Source: Marinobacter sp. ELB17
GTDB taxonomy: Bacteria; Pseudomonadota; Gammaproteobacteria; Pseudomonadales; Oleiphilaceae
Length of the DNA stretch: 64,000 bases
Reading direction: 5' to 3'
NCBI RefSeq assembly: GCF_000169375.1
Contig: NZ_AAXY01000006.1
Coordinates: 124,001-188,000 of the forward strand
Shown: in pieces, positions 44,059 to 53,316 of the stretch
Layout of the letters: every line of letters starts with the position of its first letter
Position numbering within the stretch: position 1 is the stretch's first letter
Notes under the pieces: model-generated
What the model was told of the DNA's origin: nothing
What the model saw: the letters and a program-made list of their open reading frames with translations, nothing else
The model's database searches: none
Made by a program: the position numbers and the translations under genes

Positions 44059-45443
44059 AACTCATCTCCTCTCAACCCAAGCTTATGCATTCGCCGTTTC
44101 AAGGCGTGCCGAGAAATGCCCAGTGCGCTTGCCGCGTCACCTTTCCGACCCCGTGACTGCATAAGCGCGTCGCAAATACACTGAGCTTCACGCTTTGCCA
44201 TTTCACTCGACAATGAGTCGTCGCTCTGTGCGTTGCCAGCGCCTGCGCATACCCCCTCGGTGTTCCGAGCAGAATTAGCGCCAGCAATTTCAGGAGGCAA
44301 CCGAACCGGTGCAATTGCCTCCCCCGCGTGGAGAATTGTCAGCCGCTCAATAGTATTACGCAGTTCCCTGATATTGCCGGGCCATTGATAGTCGTACAAA
44401 AGCGCCATGGTATCCGGCGGAATGGTGATTGGACTGCATCCTTCCTGCAGCGCAAGATCTGCTGAAAAATCTGCAACCAGTTGCGGAATGTCTGCCCTGC
44501 GTTCCGCAAGAGATGGGATGCGCAGCGGCATAACATTCAGACGATAAAAAAGATCTTCCCGGAACGAGCCAGATCGGGCTTCGGCCTGTAGATCGCGGTT
44601 GCTAGCTGCAATAACCCGAATGTCAGCCTCAATTTCCGTATGGCCCCCTACCGACCGGAACCGATGAGTTTCTAAGAAGGTCAGTAGTTTCGCCTGGAGG
44701 GGCATTGGTAGCTCTCCTATCTCATCAAGGAAAAGAGTTCCTCCACTCGCTAGCTCGACCAAGCCAATACGTCTTTTATCCGCGCCGGTATAGGCACCTT
44801 TCTCGGCGCCAAAGAGTTCTGCTTCTATCAGATTTTCGGGAAGAGAAGCGCAGTTAACAGAGATAAAGGGCGCGCGTTTATCTTTCTCTGAATGCAGTGC
44901 CTTGGCGATAATTGTTTTACCACTCCCGGAAGGGCCTTGAAGCAGAATAGTGCGGGCCGAGCTTTTCCCGATACGCTCTACCTGCTGAAGCAGCGTTTGC
45001 ATCGATTTACTCGTTCCACTAAGACCGTGGGTATTAGTATCCTTTTCCCTCCGGTAGACAACCTCTTCGCTCAGCTGCCTTTGCTTGTGGTTGCGCAAGA
45101 TCAGAAGAATTAATTCCTCCAGATCAAAGGGTTTGGTGATGTAGTCTTGAGCGCCTTTTTTAACGGCTTCTACGGCTGCGCGAGTATCGCCGTGGGCAGA
45201 AATCATTATGGTTGTGGGCGGAGCAGACATTGTATTAATGATATCTAAAATGTCGAAACCCGAGTGGTCCGGCAGTTTGAGGTCCAAGAGAACGATGTCG
45301 GGAGTTTCGGTTTCAATTAGGGCAAGGCCACCCTTACCCGTGTATGCCGCGAAAACAGTCATCCCCTCCTCTTCCAGAGAAAAAATCAGAATGTCGACGA
45401 GGTTTTTCTCATCGTCGATAATCAAAATTGTCGGTTTGCGCAT
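44055..45443 (-). CDS. Sigma54-dependent response regulator (NtrC/AtoC type)
   Basis: A 462-residue activator. The receiver domain has DDE at 10-12, phospho-acceptor Asp54 in VLLDLKLPD and Lys in YITKPFD. The AAA+ domain has Walker A GPSGSGKT (about 168-175), the sigma54-contact loop as GAYTGA (variant of GAFTGA), and Walker B GGTLFLDEIGELP. The C-terminal Fis-type HTH is GDAASALGISRHALKRRMHKL. It should act on the promoter at 42639 through the site at 42720-42770. Confidence 0.93.
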   Translation of the reverse strand: MRKPTILIIDDEKNLVDILIFSLEEEGMTVFAAYTGKGGLALIETETPDIVLLDLKLPDHSGFDILDIINTMSAPPTTIMISAHGDTRAAVEAVKKGAQDYITKPFDLEELILLILRNHKQRQLSEEVVYRREKDTNTHGLSGTSKSMQTLLQQVERIGKSSARTILLQGPSGSGKTIIAKALHSEKDKRAPFISVNCASLPENLIEAELFGAEKGAYTGADKRRIGLVELASGGTLFLDEIGELPMPLQAKLLTFLETHRFRSVGGHTEIEADIRVIAASNRDLQAEARSGSFREDLFYRLNVMPLRIPSLAERRADIPQLVADFSADLALQEGCSPITIPPDTMALLYDYQWPGNIRELRNTIERLTILHAGEAIAPVRLPPEIAGANSARNTEGVCAGAGNAQSDDSLSSEMAKREAQCICDALMQSRGRKGDAASALGISRHALKRRMHKLGLRGDEF

Positions 45444-45459
45444 CAGTTAATTCCACGAT

Positions 45460-47178
45460 CTAGCTGTTCAAATACACCGGCAGCTGCAGAGTTACTTTTA
45501 GTCCCTCGCCGGAGACGCTTTGAAACCTCAAGTTTCCTTTGTTTGCCTGTGCCAGTTGCTTGCAAATGGCTAGACCCAGTCCCGTACCGTTGATTTTGGT
45601 TGTAAAAAACGGTTCGGTCAGGTGGCTTAAGTGTTCAGACGTGACCCCTGGACCGTTATCGCTGACTGAAATATAAACCGCCAGCCCATGTTGCTTGACT
45701 CGGATAGTAACCCGCCCTCCCATGCCTTCGAGTGCCTGGATTGCATTCATCACCAGGTTCATAACGATTTGGCGGATCTGGGATGGATCTGCCCAGGCAA
45801 AAACTGGAGGATGCTCAATCTGAATCAGTTCGACGCGATGACTGTGGGCAATGGCATCCGCGAGAATTTTGACTGTTTCCACTACGTCCAGGACGTTAAC
45901 CTTTCCCGCCGTCGCCTCTCTAGGGCGCGCATAATCTAGTAACAGCTGAACGACATCGTTTACCCGGTCAATTTCGCGGTCAACGGATTCCATCAATTTT
46001 TGGCGTTTGGGGTCAGACTCCTTTCTAGATAACGCTTGAATCGTTGTTTTTATGGTTGCGAGAGGGTTCCTTATTTCATGAGCGACCCCAGCGGAGAACT
46101 GTCCGAGAACCGCCCTTCGCTCAACGTCCACCATGCTCTTTACCAAGCGTTTGAGGCGAAGGCGCATGCGCTCAAGTGCGAACGAGAGATGTCCGATTTC
46201 AGCTGTACCTTCTATACTGAGTGGCGTTTCGAAGTCACCACTGGCAACCCGGTCGGCGCCCTCGACGAGAGGGGTTATCTGTCTCTCAAGCCGCTTTGAT
46301 AAATGACGGGACAGGACTATAACGCCCAGTGCGGCTGCGATGGCTAGGAAAATCAGCCAAAATCTTGCGGACTCCAACGGCCCTAATAGAGGGTCACCCA
46401 ACCACTGCAAGCGAATATGCCATCCTTCAATAAAGTCTCGGGAAATAATATCTTTTTGAGAGAGCTGTCTGAGCGGCTCAAGACTGCCCAAAGATGTCAG
46501 CATCACTTCTTGAGGTGGCACGATCAGGGGAGCCTGCAAACCGGCTAGCGTAAGATCCTGAATTTGTTCTGTAAGGCTTGCGAGCCTTACAACCAGCCCA
46601 ATCCAAGCCTCCGGAGCCGGATTCCCGGTAGGACTAAGTCGGAGAATGATCCAGCCTGGCCTCTCAGAGGTTGGAAGTGCCGGGCCCAGCAATTCTGCAC
46701 CGGCAAAGCGTGTGGTAGGCAGAGCGCGCCACGAAACGCCATTGAGCAAGGTCTGTGTCAGGTGCCATTGTGGTTGATCAAACTGAGCAGGCTTTGTCAC
46801 TACACCGTAAATGTGAGGACTGTCGAGTTGCTGCCTGAGCTGGGCAAGCATCATCTGGCTGGGCGTGTCGCCCGCTTGTGCAGAGGTGAGCCACTCAAAA
46901 ATTTCCGGAACATCGGAAAGTCCTTCCAGCTCGTAGATTCTTTCTTGGAGAAAAGTTCTCAGAAGGTTTTCGGCGCCCGATAACCTAGCGTTGGTGCGGC
47001 TCTCAGTGACTTTTTCTAGGACTCGGACGTACTGGGTATCGTAAACAATTGCCAGTAGTGCCAGCGGTATTAGCGCAATCAGGAGAGCACTGAAAAGATA
47101 ACGCCTCGCCAAACCATTGCGCTGCAATGTGCGTAATCGCGGTGGAGTAGACGAGTCATGTTTGATTATACTTCTCAT
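45460..47178 (-). CDS. Membrane sensor histidine kinase
   Basis: A 572-residue kinase. Membrane segments at about 29-48 and 271-292 enclose a large periplasmic sensor region; HAMP follows (about 293-345). H-box GVAHEIRNPLATIKT has the phospho-His near 367. HATPase boxes are IVMNLVMNAIQAL (N), VSDNGPGV (G1), FFTTKINGTGLGLAICKQL (F/G2). It lies 16 bp before the activator. It probably reads occupancy of the co-encoded binding protein. Confidence 0.92.
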   Translation of the reverse strand: MRSIIKHDSSTPPRLRTLQRNGLARRYLFSALLIALIPLALLAIVYDTQYVRVLEKVTESRTNARLSGAENLLRTFLQERIYELEGLSDVPEIFEWLTSAQAGDTPSQMMLAQLRQQLDSPHIYGVVTKPAQFDQPQWHLTQTLLNGVSWRALPTTRFAGAELLGPALPTSERPGWIILRLSPTGNPAPEAWIGLVVRLASLTEQIQDLTLAGLQAPLIVPPQEVMLTSLGSLEPLRQLSQKDIISRDFIEGWHIRLQWLGDPLLGPLESARFWLIFLAIAAALGVIVLSRHLSKRLERQITPLVEGADRVASGDFETPLSIEGTAEIGHLSFALERMRLRLKRLVKSMVDVERRAVLGQFSAGVAHEIRNPLATIKTTIQALSRKESDPKRQKLMESVDREIDRVNDVVQLLLDYARPREATAGKVNVLDVVETVKILADAIAHSHRVELIQIEHPPVFAWADPSQIRQIVMNLVMNAIQALEGMGGRVTIRVKQHGLAVYISVSDNGPGVTSEHLSHLTEPFFTTKINGTGLGLAICKQLAQANKGNLRFQSVSGEGLKVTLQLPVYLNS

Positions 47179-48201
47179 TCTTCAGACACGAAGGCAGACA
47201 CATCAAGCGCTGCTGATTAAATGACGGGACATTCGTCTAGTGCACGAAACCAGCATATCGCTTTCGACACCGAAAAGCGCAGGAACAAATAGGCGAACAT
47301 GGCTGTAAACAGTAACAGTATTAAGCACTTATCGTTGAATCTGAAAATCACTTTTCAGATTGTCGTCTTTTTGTTCGCTGAACATTACTAGGCTGAGAGC
47401 TGTTTAGCTAGCAGAGAAGTAAGCTGCCCCTTCGATTCACGTTGGCCTAGCAGCCATGCACCTCACCGGTTGCTGCAGCGATAGATACACATCCGTGACT
47501 GCATTCAATGGCTTCGTCCGGCCCTTGAGTCTAAGAAGTTCACCCCCTCCAAGCAACGATACTGACTAACGAGGGTAGGGCATGTATTCGAACTGAGAAC
47601 ACGCTTCGACGTCAACAGAAAATAATGCCTGATCGAAGACGATAGCAACCAAGCATTGAGTCCAGCCGCAATCTGGTAACGGATCACGCGTCAAAAATGA
47701 CGACTAGCATATCGATTCCGTCGGCTTAATTCTACAAACGTGCCTCGCCCAGCTTACCCAGCCGTTGCGAGGCAAGTGCGGCAGGCTCTATGGCTATCAA
47801 GCCAGTACCAATGTTGATGCCAGCTATCGCGAGATTAGAGAAACCGAAGCTTATAAAGCAGCGATAGACGAAACCGGCAGCAAAAACTCACCCAGCAGCA
47901 TACTTAATCGTTCCAAGCACTTTAGTGTTAATCACCATGCGCTTTCTATCGAAGTGGCCATAAATTATTCAGCTTTAGTTTGACACATCGTTACTGCCCG
48001 CTTGCGATTACTCGTCATGTTATCCCCAAAAAATGTGGATAACTGCCGGCGCAAATATACGAACGAAGGTGACCTGCCATTGCTACTAGGGGTACCGGAT
48101 CAAACATCATTGATGTCTCCCCATTTCCCGTTCTTACTCACTGTGCGGCGCGCGCGTTTTCCCAATAGTTGACAGACCTAGAGTTTCCTAAAAGATCAGT
48201 T
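47179..48201. other. 1.0-kb gene-poor region
   Basis: No convincing gene. It holds a hairpin AATCTGAAAA-TCAC-TTTTCAGATT at 47338-47361 followed by a T-rich stretch, a GTGCCTCGC/GCGAGGCA repeat near 47740-47776, and two facing DnaA-box-like sequences at 48020-48042 (TTATCCCCA and TGTGGATAA). Confidence 0.45.
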
Positions 48202-48927
48202 TTAAGGCTGTGCTTTGTGTAACTGGTGCTGAAACCAAGCCGCCATCTCTGATTGTAACGGATCAGTATCCGTGCCTTGAGTCGGTGCTGGACTACGTGC
48301 AGCTTTGCCTTTCTCACGGCGTTGATGGGCCAGCAGCGCCCGCTGCTCTTCGAACACCGGGGAGAGAGCCTCGATAGGGATGTCTGTTCCTTTTTGGTCG
48401 TTAAGGTTTCGACGGAGTCGTTTGAACTGTTCAGGGGCAGGGGGGCTGGCAAGTACGCGCACTGTGTCATCGCGAAGAATTTCATGTTCTCTCGCCCAGA
48501 ACTCAACGGCCTGGTACCACACTTGTGAAAACAGAAGGTTTCGGAATGTAAATTCTCGCTGTTCTCGACGGTGCGTCCCAGAAGTCGACGCAGATACCAG
48601 GAAGCAAGCCTGCCACTTTTTTTGGCGATCGAGAACAAATGACGTTGTAATCCCATGAACACCAACTCCGCAATCTGAGCCGGTTGAAGGATCGTTTGAA
48701 GACACAAATCGGCGATATTGGAGGATCAAAATTTCGGCTTCCCACGCCGTATCAAGATATTCGGCTTTCAATCGCAGATATTTGAAGCGGACATCATGAT
48801 CGAGTTGCTCGCGTATATGTGATGTTGAAAAACACTCTGGCTTGAATCCCTCTATGGGGGTTCGTGTCACTATAAATCCTACAAATCCTGCTGGGTGCTT
48901 TCCAGGTCCATAGTAGATAACGCTCAT
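48202..48927 (-). CDS. Hypothetical protein
   Basis: A 241-residue soluble protein, MSVIYYGPGKHPAGFVGFIV at the N-terminus, then many charged helices and a basic, Pro/Thr-rich tail with QRREKGKAARSP. No signal peptide, membrane segment or catalytic motif that I recognise. It stands alone in a gene-poor area on the left of the mosaic region, so acquisition with a mobile element is plausible. Confidence 0.55.
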   Translation of the reverse strand: MSVIYYGPGKHPAGFVGFIVTRTPIEGFKPECFSTSHIREQLDHDVRFKYLRLKAEYLDTAWEAEILILQYRRFVSSNDPSTGSDCGVGVHGITTSFVLDRQKKWQACFLVSASTSGTHRREQREFTFRNLLFSQVWYQAVEFWAREHEILRDDTVRVLASPPAPEQFKRLRRNLNDQKGTDIPIEALSPVFEEQRALLAHQRREKGKAARSPAPTQGTDTDPLQSEMAAWFQHQLHKAQP

Positions 48928-49197
48928 GCGTTGGGCTTACCTCATTAATTTTGTGTCAAAAAGAAAAGTGGCATCAGGCACTCTAGTGTTTCGTCTGCGG
49001 CAAAGTAGACTAGGTTAGATCGGTTTGAACAGGTGCGGACGACTTTTTCCAAACGGCCCTGTCAATTTGCTTAACTTCATTAGGGCGCTATAAAGGTATT
49101 TTTTGGTTCTTTTATGCGCGACAAGTCCATTTGCCACCGACGAAACCTACCCGAAGACATCAGTGATGATCAACAAAAGAGCTCCATTTAATCTATA

Positions 49198-49351
49198 CGG
49201 AGAGCGTCACATGAAGAGATTATGTTTTCAGCTAGCAAAATCCTGATCCTGTAGCAATCCGCAAAAGGGTGTTTCTATTTCAGTGACAGGAGGGTCGGGT
49301 GACCTTGGAAATGGGGAATTAATCTACAAATTTTTTCGAGATATTCTCGTA
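49198..49351 (+). repeat. 154-bp direct repeat, left copy
   Basis: From CGGAGAGCGTCACATGAAGA to GATATTCTCGTA this matches 62908-63061 with four mismatches by eye (about 97% identity). Left flanks of the two copies are unrelated. The right edge of this copy is cut by the IS21-like end beginning near 49365. Confidence 0.92.
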
Positions 49352-49364
49352 GTCTGCGTATTCC

Positions 49365-49675
49365 AGACCAAGGTTGCCACTGATTCCAGACGAAGCCTGC
49401 CACCCATTCCACGCGAAAGCTGCCACTGATTCCACGGCAAAGCTGCCACCCCGGCAGGTTGCCTGGTTTGCCCCATCGAAACCGTCCGGCGCGGGATAAC
49501 TTAACGGTACTCTGAGTCTTTTCATCCGGAGAAGACCAGATGCCTGCGAAGAGGTTATCCATGCGTAAGATCAAAGAAGTCCTCCGCCTCAAATGGGAGC
49601 GAGGGCTGAGCAACCGACAGATTGCAGCGGCCTGCGGCGTCAGCCGCCCCACGGTCAGCGAGTATCTTCGGTAAC
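49365..49675 (+). mobile_element. istA: IS21-family left end with truncated istA
   Basis: 49373-49449 holds three-plus copies of a 23-24-bp unit beginning TGCCACTGATTCCA or TGCCACCCATTCCA, typical multiple end repeats of IS21 elements. An ATG at 49540 then starts a frame with MRKIKEVLRLKWERGLSNRQ and a HTH AACGVSRPTVSEYL, which stops at TAA 49672-49674. Full IstA has about 500 residues, so only the N-terminal HTH remains. The rest of the element is replaced by the gene fragment at 49690. Confidence 0.78.
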
Positions 49676-49689
49676 AGCGACTTAACCGC

Positions 49690-50214
49690 CGGCGCCTTCA
49701 TGTCCAGCGCAGAACTCGCCAAACCCGTCGCCGCCTTGCGTAAAAGCCTGGGCCAGATACTGGCACCGGAAATGGCAGCGCTTCTGTCGCGCAGCCTACG
49801 AACCCTGCATGTACGAGTCCGCTAGCACAACGAAAATGCCTTGGCCATCGCCATGGAAAAACACCCGAAAGTCAGCCGCGTACTCTACCCCGGCCTGCCA
49901 GATTTTCCCGGCCACCAACTCGCCAAACAACAAATGCACGGCTTCGGCGGCATGCTCAGCATTAATGTAGTCGGTGGCGGCAAAGCCGCAGAATGCGTCG
50001 AAGACCACCTGCAAATCTTCCTGCTAGCCGCAGCCTGGGCGGCGTCGAAAGCCTCGTCAGCCAGCCAATCGCCACCAGCCACTGCCGCCTGACACCCGAA
50101 GACCGGGCACAAAGGGGAATCAGCGAGGGCTTACTGCGATTGTCAGTGGGGCTTGAGGATGCGGGGGATTTAATTGCCGATTTAGAGCAGGCGTTGGATA
50201 GTTTAGCGGACTAG
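49690..50214 (+). pseudogene. Cys/Met metabolism PLP-dependent enzyme, broken C-terminal part
   Basis: The frame around 49750-50030 reads LRTLHVRVR, then TAG where homologues have Gln, then HNENALAIAMEKHPKVSRVL, YPGLPDFPGHQLAKQQMHGFG and HLQIFLLAA. After a frameshift near 50030 it continues SLGGVESLVSQPIATSH, LTPEDRAQRGISEGLLRLSV and ends at TAG 50214. This is the C-terminal half of the cystathionine gamma-synthase/lyase family. The PLP-lysine half is missing, one stop and one frameshift are present; it is non-functional. Confidence 0.8.
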
Positions 50215-50227
50215 CTGCGGCACTCTC

Positions 50228-50252
50228 GGGGACAGATTTTAAATCTGTCCCC
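50228..50252. repeat. 25-bp perfect palindrome, REP-like
   Basis: Arms GGGGACAGATTT and AAATCTGTCCCC around a central T. This sequence type is common near REP-associated transposase genes and at gene ends. It may act as a terminator for the convergent genes here. Confidence 0.6.
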
Positions 50253-50298
50253 TTATCGCTACAAGCGACTGTTCACGCTTCGAGTGCTTCGAGTTGGA

Positions 50299-50850
50299 TC
50301 AGAGGGCCGCCCGTCGCCCCTTGAGGCCCAAAACGGCACAGACGATTCCGATGAGCACCATCACGGCGATTACCCAGGTCGGCACGAAGAATGTGTGGTA
50401 GACGTCCCAGCCAAACAGTTTCAGCAGTTCGGAGAACTGGGTCGTTGCCCCCACCAAGTGGCCACCAATGGTGCCGGTCGTGGCAAAGATTGAGATGCCG
50501 ATCAACGCCAGCAGGAGCAGTACCCAGCGTCGGGCACCGTCGAATGCTGTGCTGCCGGCTCGCCAGACGAGCACGGTCAACATGCTGAAGACCCCCAGCG
50601 ACCAGAGCGCCGTGAGAATGTGGTTGCGAGCCAAGGGGCTGGAGGTGCTGGCTTCGATGGGCCAGACCAGGAGGCCGCTGGCGATGGCAACCAGAGCGGC
50701 CAGCAGGCTCAGTACCAGCACCGGCAACAGGGCGGCGCGGCTGAGTTCGGCCATCCGGCCGGGCAGCAGGGCGCCAATCAGGATCATCAGAGTGGCGAGT
50801 GCCCAGAAGCCCAGGGGGAAGTGAACAAGCATATGGTGCAAGCCGCTCAT
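50299..50850 (-). CDS. DUF2231-like membrane protein
   Basis: A 183-residue, four-segment membrane protein. MSGLHHMLVHFPLGFWALAT is the family-type start with conserved His residues (HHMLVHFP) that may bind heme b; a second His is in RNHILTALW and a third in GGHLVGA. ATG 50850 overlaps the upstream stop by 4 bp; an earlier start at 50955 would overlap that gene heavily. It pairs with the ethylbenzene-dehydrogenase-like gene and may be its membrane electron partner. Confidence 0.7.
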   Translation of the reverse strand: MSGLHHMLVHFPLGFWALATLMILIGALLPGRMAELSRAALLPVLVLSLLAALVAIASGLLVWPIEASTSSPLARNHILTALWSLGVFSMLTVLVWRAGSTAFDGARRWVLLLLALIGISIFATTGTIGGHLVGATTQFSELLKLFGWDVYHTFFVPTWVIAVMVLIGIVCAVLGLKGRRAAL

Positions 50851-52247
50851 GATGGTTCTCCTTTGCGGTTGTTGGAGGTGTTGCGGAAGGCTGGGAGCAA
50901 CGCGACCACCACGCCGAACATGGCGATAAGGCCGGCGATCAGGGTCAGGATCCACTGGCGGATGATGGCGTCGTTAAACTCCATCTCTACGCCGTAGATC
51001 GCCAGCTGACGTTCGCTGTGCCGGGCGTGAACCGGGGTACCCTCGGCGATGTCCGGTGCGCCCGCGTGGGCGCGGCTGACCAACAATGGCCAGTTTACCT
51101 GCCCGGGGTAGAAAAGGGTCACCTCCTTCCAGTCATCCGCCCAGTCTGGCGTCCTGCCCTGGAACGGAATAGCCGTAAGATCGGCATCACGCCCCAGGCC
51201 CAGCGAGACTGGCAGAGAGACGAGGTGCCAGCGTCCCCCGGTAGCGTTGCGGTGTACCGCGAAGGCTGCCGTATAGAGCCCTTGGTCGTGCAGGATCTTG
51301 TCGTCCAGTGGATTGCCGGTATCCAGGCGGCGGGAGAGGGTCACATCCCAGTAGCCATCGTTCCAGCGCCCCTCACCTAGCACGGTGATGTCGCCCCGGG
51401 AGCCTTCTGTCTGTCGAACGAGCCGGCGGGGGATGACATCTCCGTTCTGCCAGTCCTGGTTGGGATCGAAGTCGATCGCGGTGTCCTCCGCCAGGAAGTA
51501 GGGACTGTCGAAGTCTACCCGGCCGGCCTCGATGTCCTCCCAGCGCAGGGCTGCCTGGCCGGCTACTTCTGGGTCGAGCATCCACAGCGGTTGGCCGGCA
51601 TCGCCATCCCAGTTGGTCGTGTAGGGGCTGCGTCCCGCGTCACCGGAGCGTTCCGCGCCGACCCACTGGTCATCGGAAAGGTTCAGCGGGTTGGAGCGAT
51701 GGCCGCGCCAGTGCCAGAGGTCCAGAAAGTAGCCGGCCTCGCGCTGGGCCTGGAGAGTCTCCGGCGCCTGGCGGCTGGCCCAGTCACCAAGGTCGATGCG
51801 AGTGCCGGGCATCGACTTGGTAACCTCTTCCGGGGCCTCGTCAGTGAAGCCAGCGGCCCCAGCCCCGATGGTCATGTAGCCACCGTAGCGGGCGAAGTCT
51901 GGCACACTGCCGTCATCGAGCATCATCGCGACGCGATCTTCGTGGAGGCCGTCCGGGTTGGAGCCGGGCACTGCGCTGCCTTTTTTCACCCAGTCGCCAT
52001 TCTCGTAGACCAGTACGTCATGGAGGATATGCGGGCGTTCGGAGGGCCAGCGGTAGCGGAAAAAGATCCGCTCGTCGTTGTACGCGGCCTGGACCTGCAA
52101 GGGCATGTTCAGCTCATCGGGGATTGAGATGTTGCGCTCCGGGTCGTCCTCGATCACCCCGCTGCCCTGGGTGACCCAGGCGAGCCCGAGCGCTATGGGT
52201 AGCCCTAGTGCCAGCCAAAGGATGCCAGTCTTGTCTTGACGTGCCAT
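50847..52247 (-). CDS. Ethylbenzene-dehydrogenase-related heme-binding protein, membrane-anchored
   Basis: A 466-residue protein with an N-terminal hydrophobic segment (residues about 9-26), a long periplasmic domain like the EB_dh heme-b subunit (DVLVYENGDWVKKGSAVPG, EDRVAMMLDDGSVPDF, WHWRGHRSNPL, WDVTLSRRLDTGNP), and a C-terminal membrane helix (about 433-455). The W-H-W-R-G-H segment offers likely heme ligands. GC content and codon choice are visibly higher than in neighbouring genes. It lies with a DUF2231-like protein inside the repeat-bounded mosaic, so it was probably acquired. Confidence 0.75.
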   Translation of the reverse strand: MARQDKTGILWLALGLPIALGLAWVTQGSGVIEDDPERNISIPDELNMPLQVQAAYNDERIFFRYRWPSERPHILHDVLVYENGDWVKKGSAVPGSNPDGLHEDRVAMMLDDGSVPDFARYGGYMTIGAGAAGFTDEAPEEVTKSMPGTRIDLGDWASRQAPETLQAQREAGYFLDLWHWRGHRSNPLNLSDDQWVGAERSGDAGRSPYTTNWDGDAGQPLWMLDPEVAGQAALRWEDIEAGRVDFDSPYFLAEDTAIDFDPNQDWQNGDVIPRRLVRQTEGSRGDITVLGEGRWNDGYWDVTLSRRLDTGNPLDDKILHDQGLYTAAFAVHRNATGGRWHLVSLPVSLGLGRDADLTAIPFQGRTPDWADDWKEVTLFYPGQVNWPLLVSRAHAGAPDIAEGTPVHARHSERQLAIYGVEMEFNDAIIRQWILTLIAGLIAMFGVVVALLPAFRNTSNNRKGEPS

Positions 52248-52611
52248 ATGTGCTCCTGAATCAGAGGGTGTGGCGAACTTTCAGTGTAGCCTCAAACCGG
52301 CGGAATAATATGACATAGGTCATGTCGGGACCTGAATCCCGACTGCTGGAGCGAGCGGCCTAGCGTGTAGTGGTGAACTAAATTTGGTCGCCGCAGTCGT
52401 CACTATCTCCGCAGGATGGAGTAGGATTAAATTCTATCTTATGGTGGAGACCCGTCATGCGTCGCACAAACGGACCTGGAGTTCTCTACGAAGACTGGCC
52501 GCAAACGTGACCACTCCCCTGCGGCCCCTGTTTTCAAAGACCTCCAGGGTGCCCGGCGTTCTCAGGGTTACGGCAAAATATTGCTGATAGAGAGCGACCA
52601 ATACACCCTGT
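52248..52611. other. 364-bp gap before the intron remnant
   Basis: No gene recognised. It should hold the promoter of the minus-strand EB_dh-like gene. Its right part is unrelated to normal group II intron 5' sequence, so the intron's front is missing. Confidence 0.4.
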
Positions 52612-53181
52612 TTGAAGAAACCACCATCAGTTGCCGATGCGGAGGCGTTCCTGAGTCAGCTGCACCAGAGGTTGGATCGCTTTGGACTGTCGCTCAACGA
52701 GGACAAGACGAAGCTCATCCGCTTTGGGCGCTTTGCCCGGAAGGACTGTGCGACAGCAGGGCTACCAAAGCCTGAGTCGTTCGATTTTCTGGGGTTCACG
52801 CACAGCTGTGCAGTCCTGCGTGATAGACGGACGTTCATGCTGCTGCGGCAAACATCTGTGAGCCGCATGCGACGAACGCTGCATAGCGTCAAGGACGGGG
52901 TATACCGAAACAGGCATCGGCCGGTTGGCGAGCAGAAACGCTGGTTGGCTGCGGTGATGCGGGGTCACCTGAACTACTTTGCCGTTCCAGGCAACGTCAT
53001 CAGGGTGAGCCGCTTTCACACGGAACTTGGAAAGCTCTGGATGAAGGCGTTACGGCGCCGCAGCCAGCGCTATCATTTCGTGTGGGCGCGCTTCGGTCAG
53101 TTCTTGCGAGACGCGCTGCCACAACCCAGAGTTGTGCATCCTTGGCCAAACAAACGATTTGACGGTAGACACTCAAGATAG
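52612..53181 (+). pseudogene. Group II intron reverse transcriptase/maturase, C-terminal fragment
   Basis: 189 residues: RLDRFGLSLNEDKTKLIRFGR (end of the RT palm), PKPESFDFLGFTHSC, then maturase segment RWLAAVMRGHLNYFAVPGN and the late KALRRRSQRYHFVWARF. The RT active site YADD and fingers are missing; the full protein would have about 420-450 residues. The coding part runs directly into intron domains V-VI, so the 3' end of a group II intron is preserved. Confidence 0.85.
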
Positions 53182-53256
53182 GAGCCGTATGCGTTAGTAG
53201 CGCACGTACGGATCTGTGCAGGGGGTGCCGGGTGACCGGCATTCCTACTGCGACCA
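53182..53256 (+). mobile_element. Group II intron domains V and VI (3' end)
   Basis: GAGCCGTATGCG and CGCACGTACGGATCTGTGC form the domain V hairpin with the catalytic AGC triad, followed by GGGGGTGCCGGGTGACCGGC, a domain VI-like hairpin ending near GCGACC at 53250-53255. It immediately follows the maturase fragment. Without the 5' half it cannot splice. Confidence 0.78.
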
Positions 53257-53316
53257 GCGAACAGGGCTTCCAAAGCCTATCGGAGCGGCTTCGGGCGTTG
53301 CGTAGTCTATCGGTCC

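Noticed and set aside
48138..48707. 189-residue minus-strand frame overlapping the 241-residue gene.
   Set aside because: Lower-quality composition and fully within the shadow of the frame at 48202-48927, which has the more protein-like sequence.
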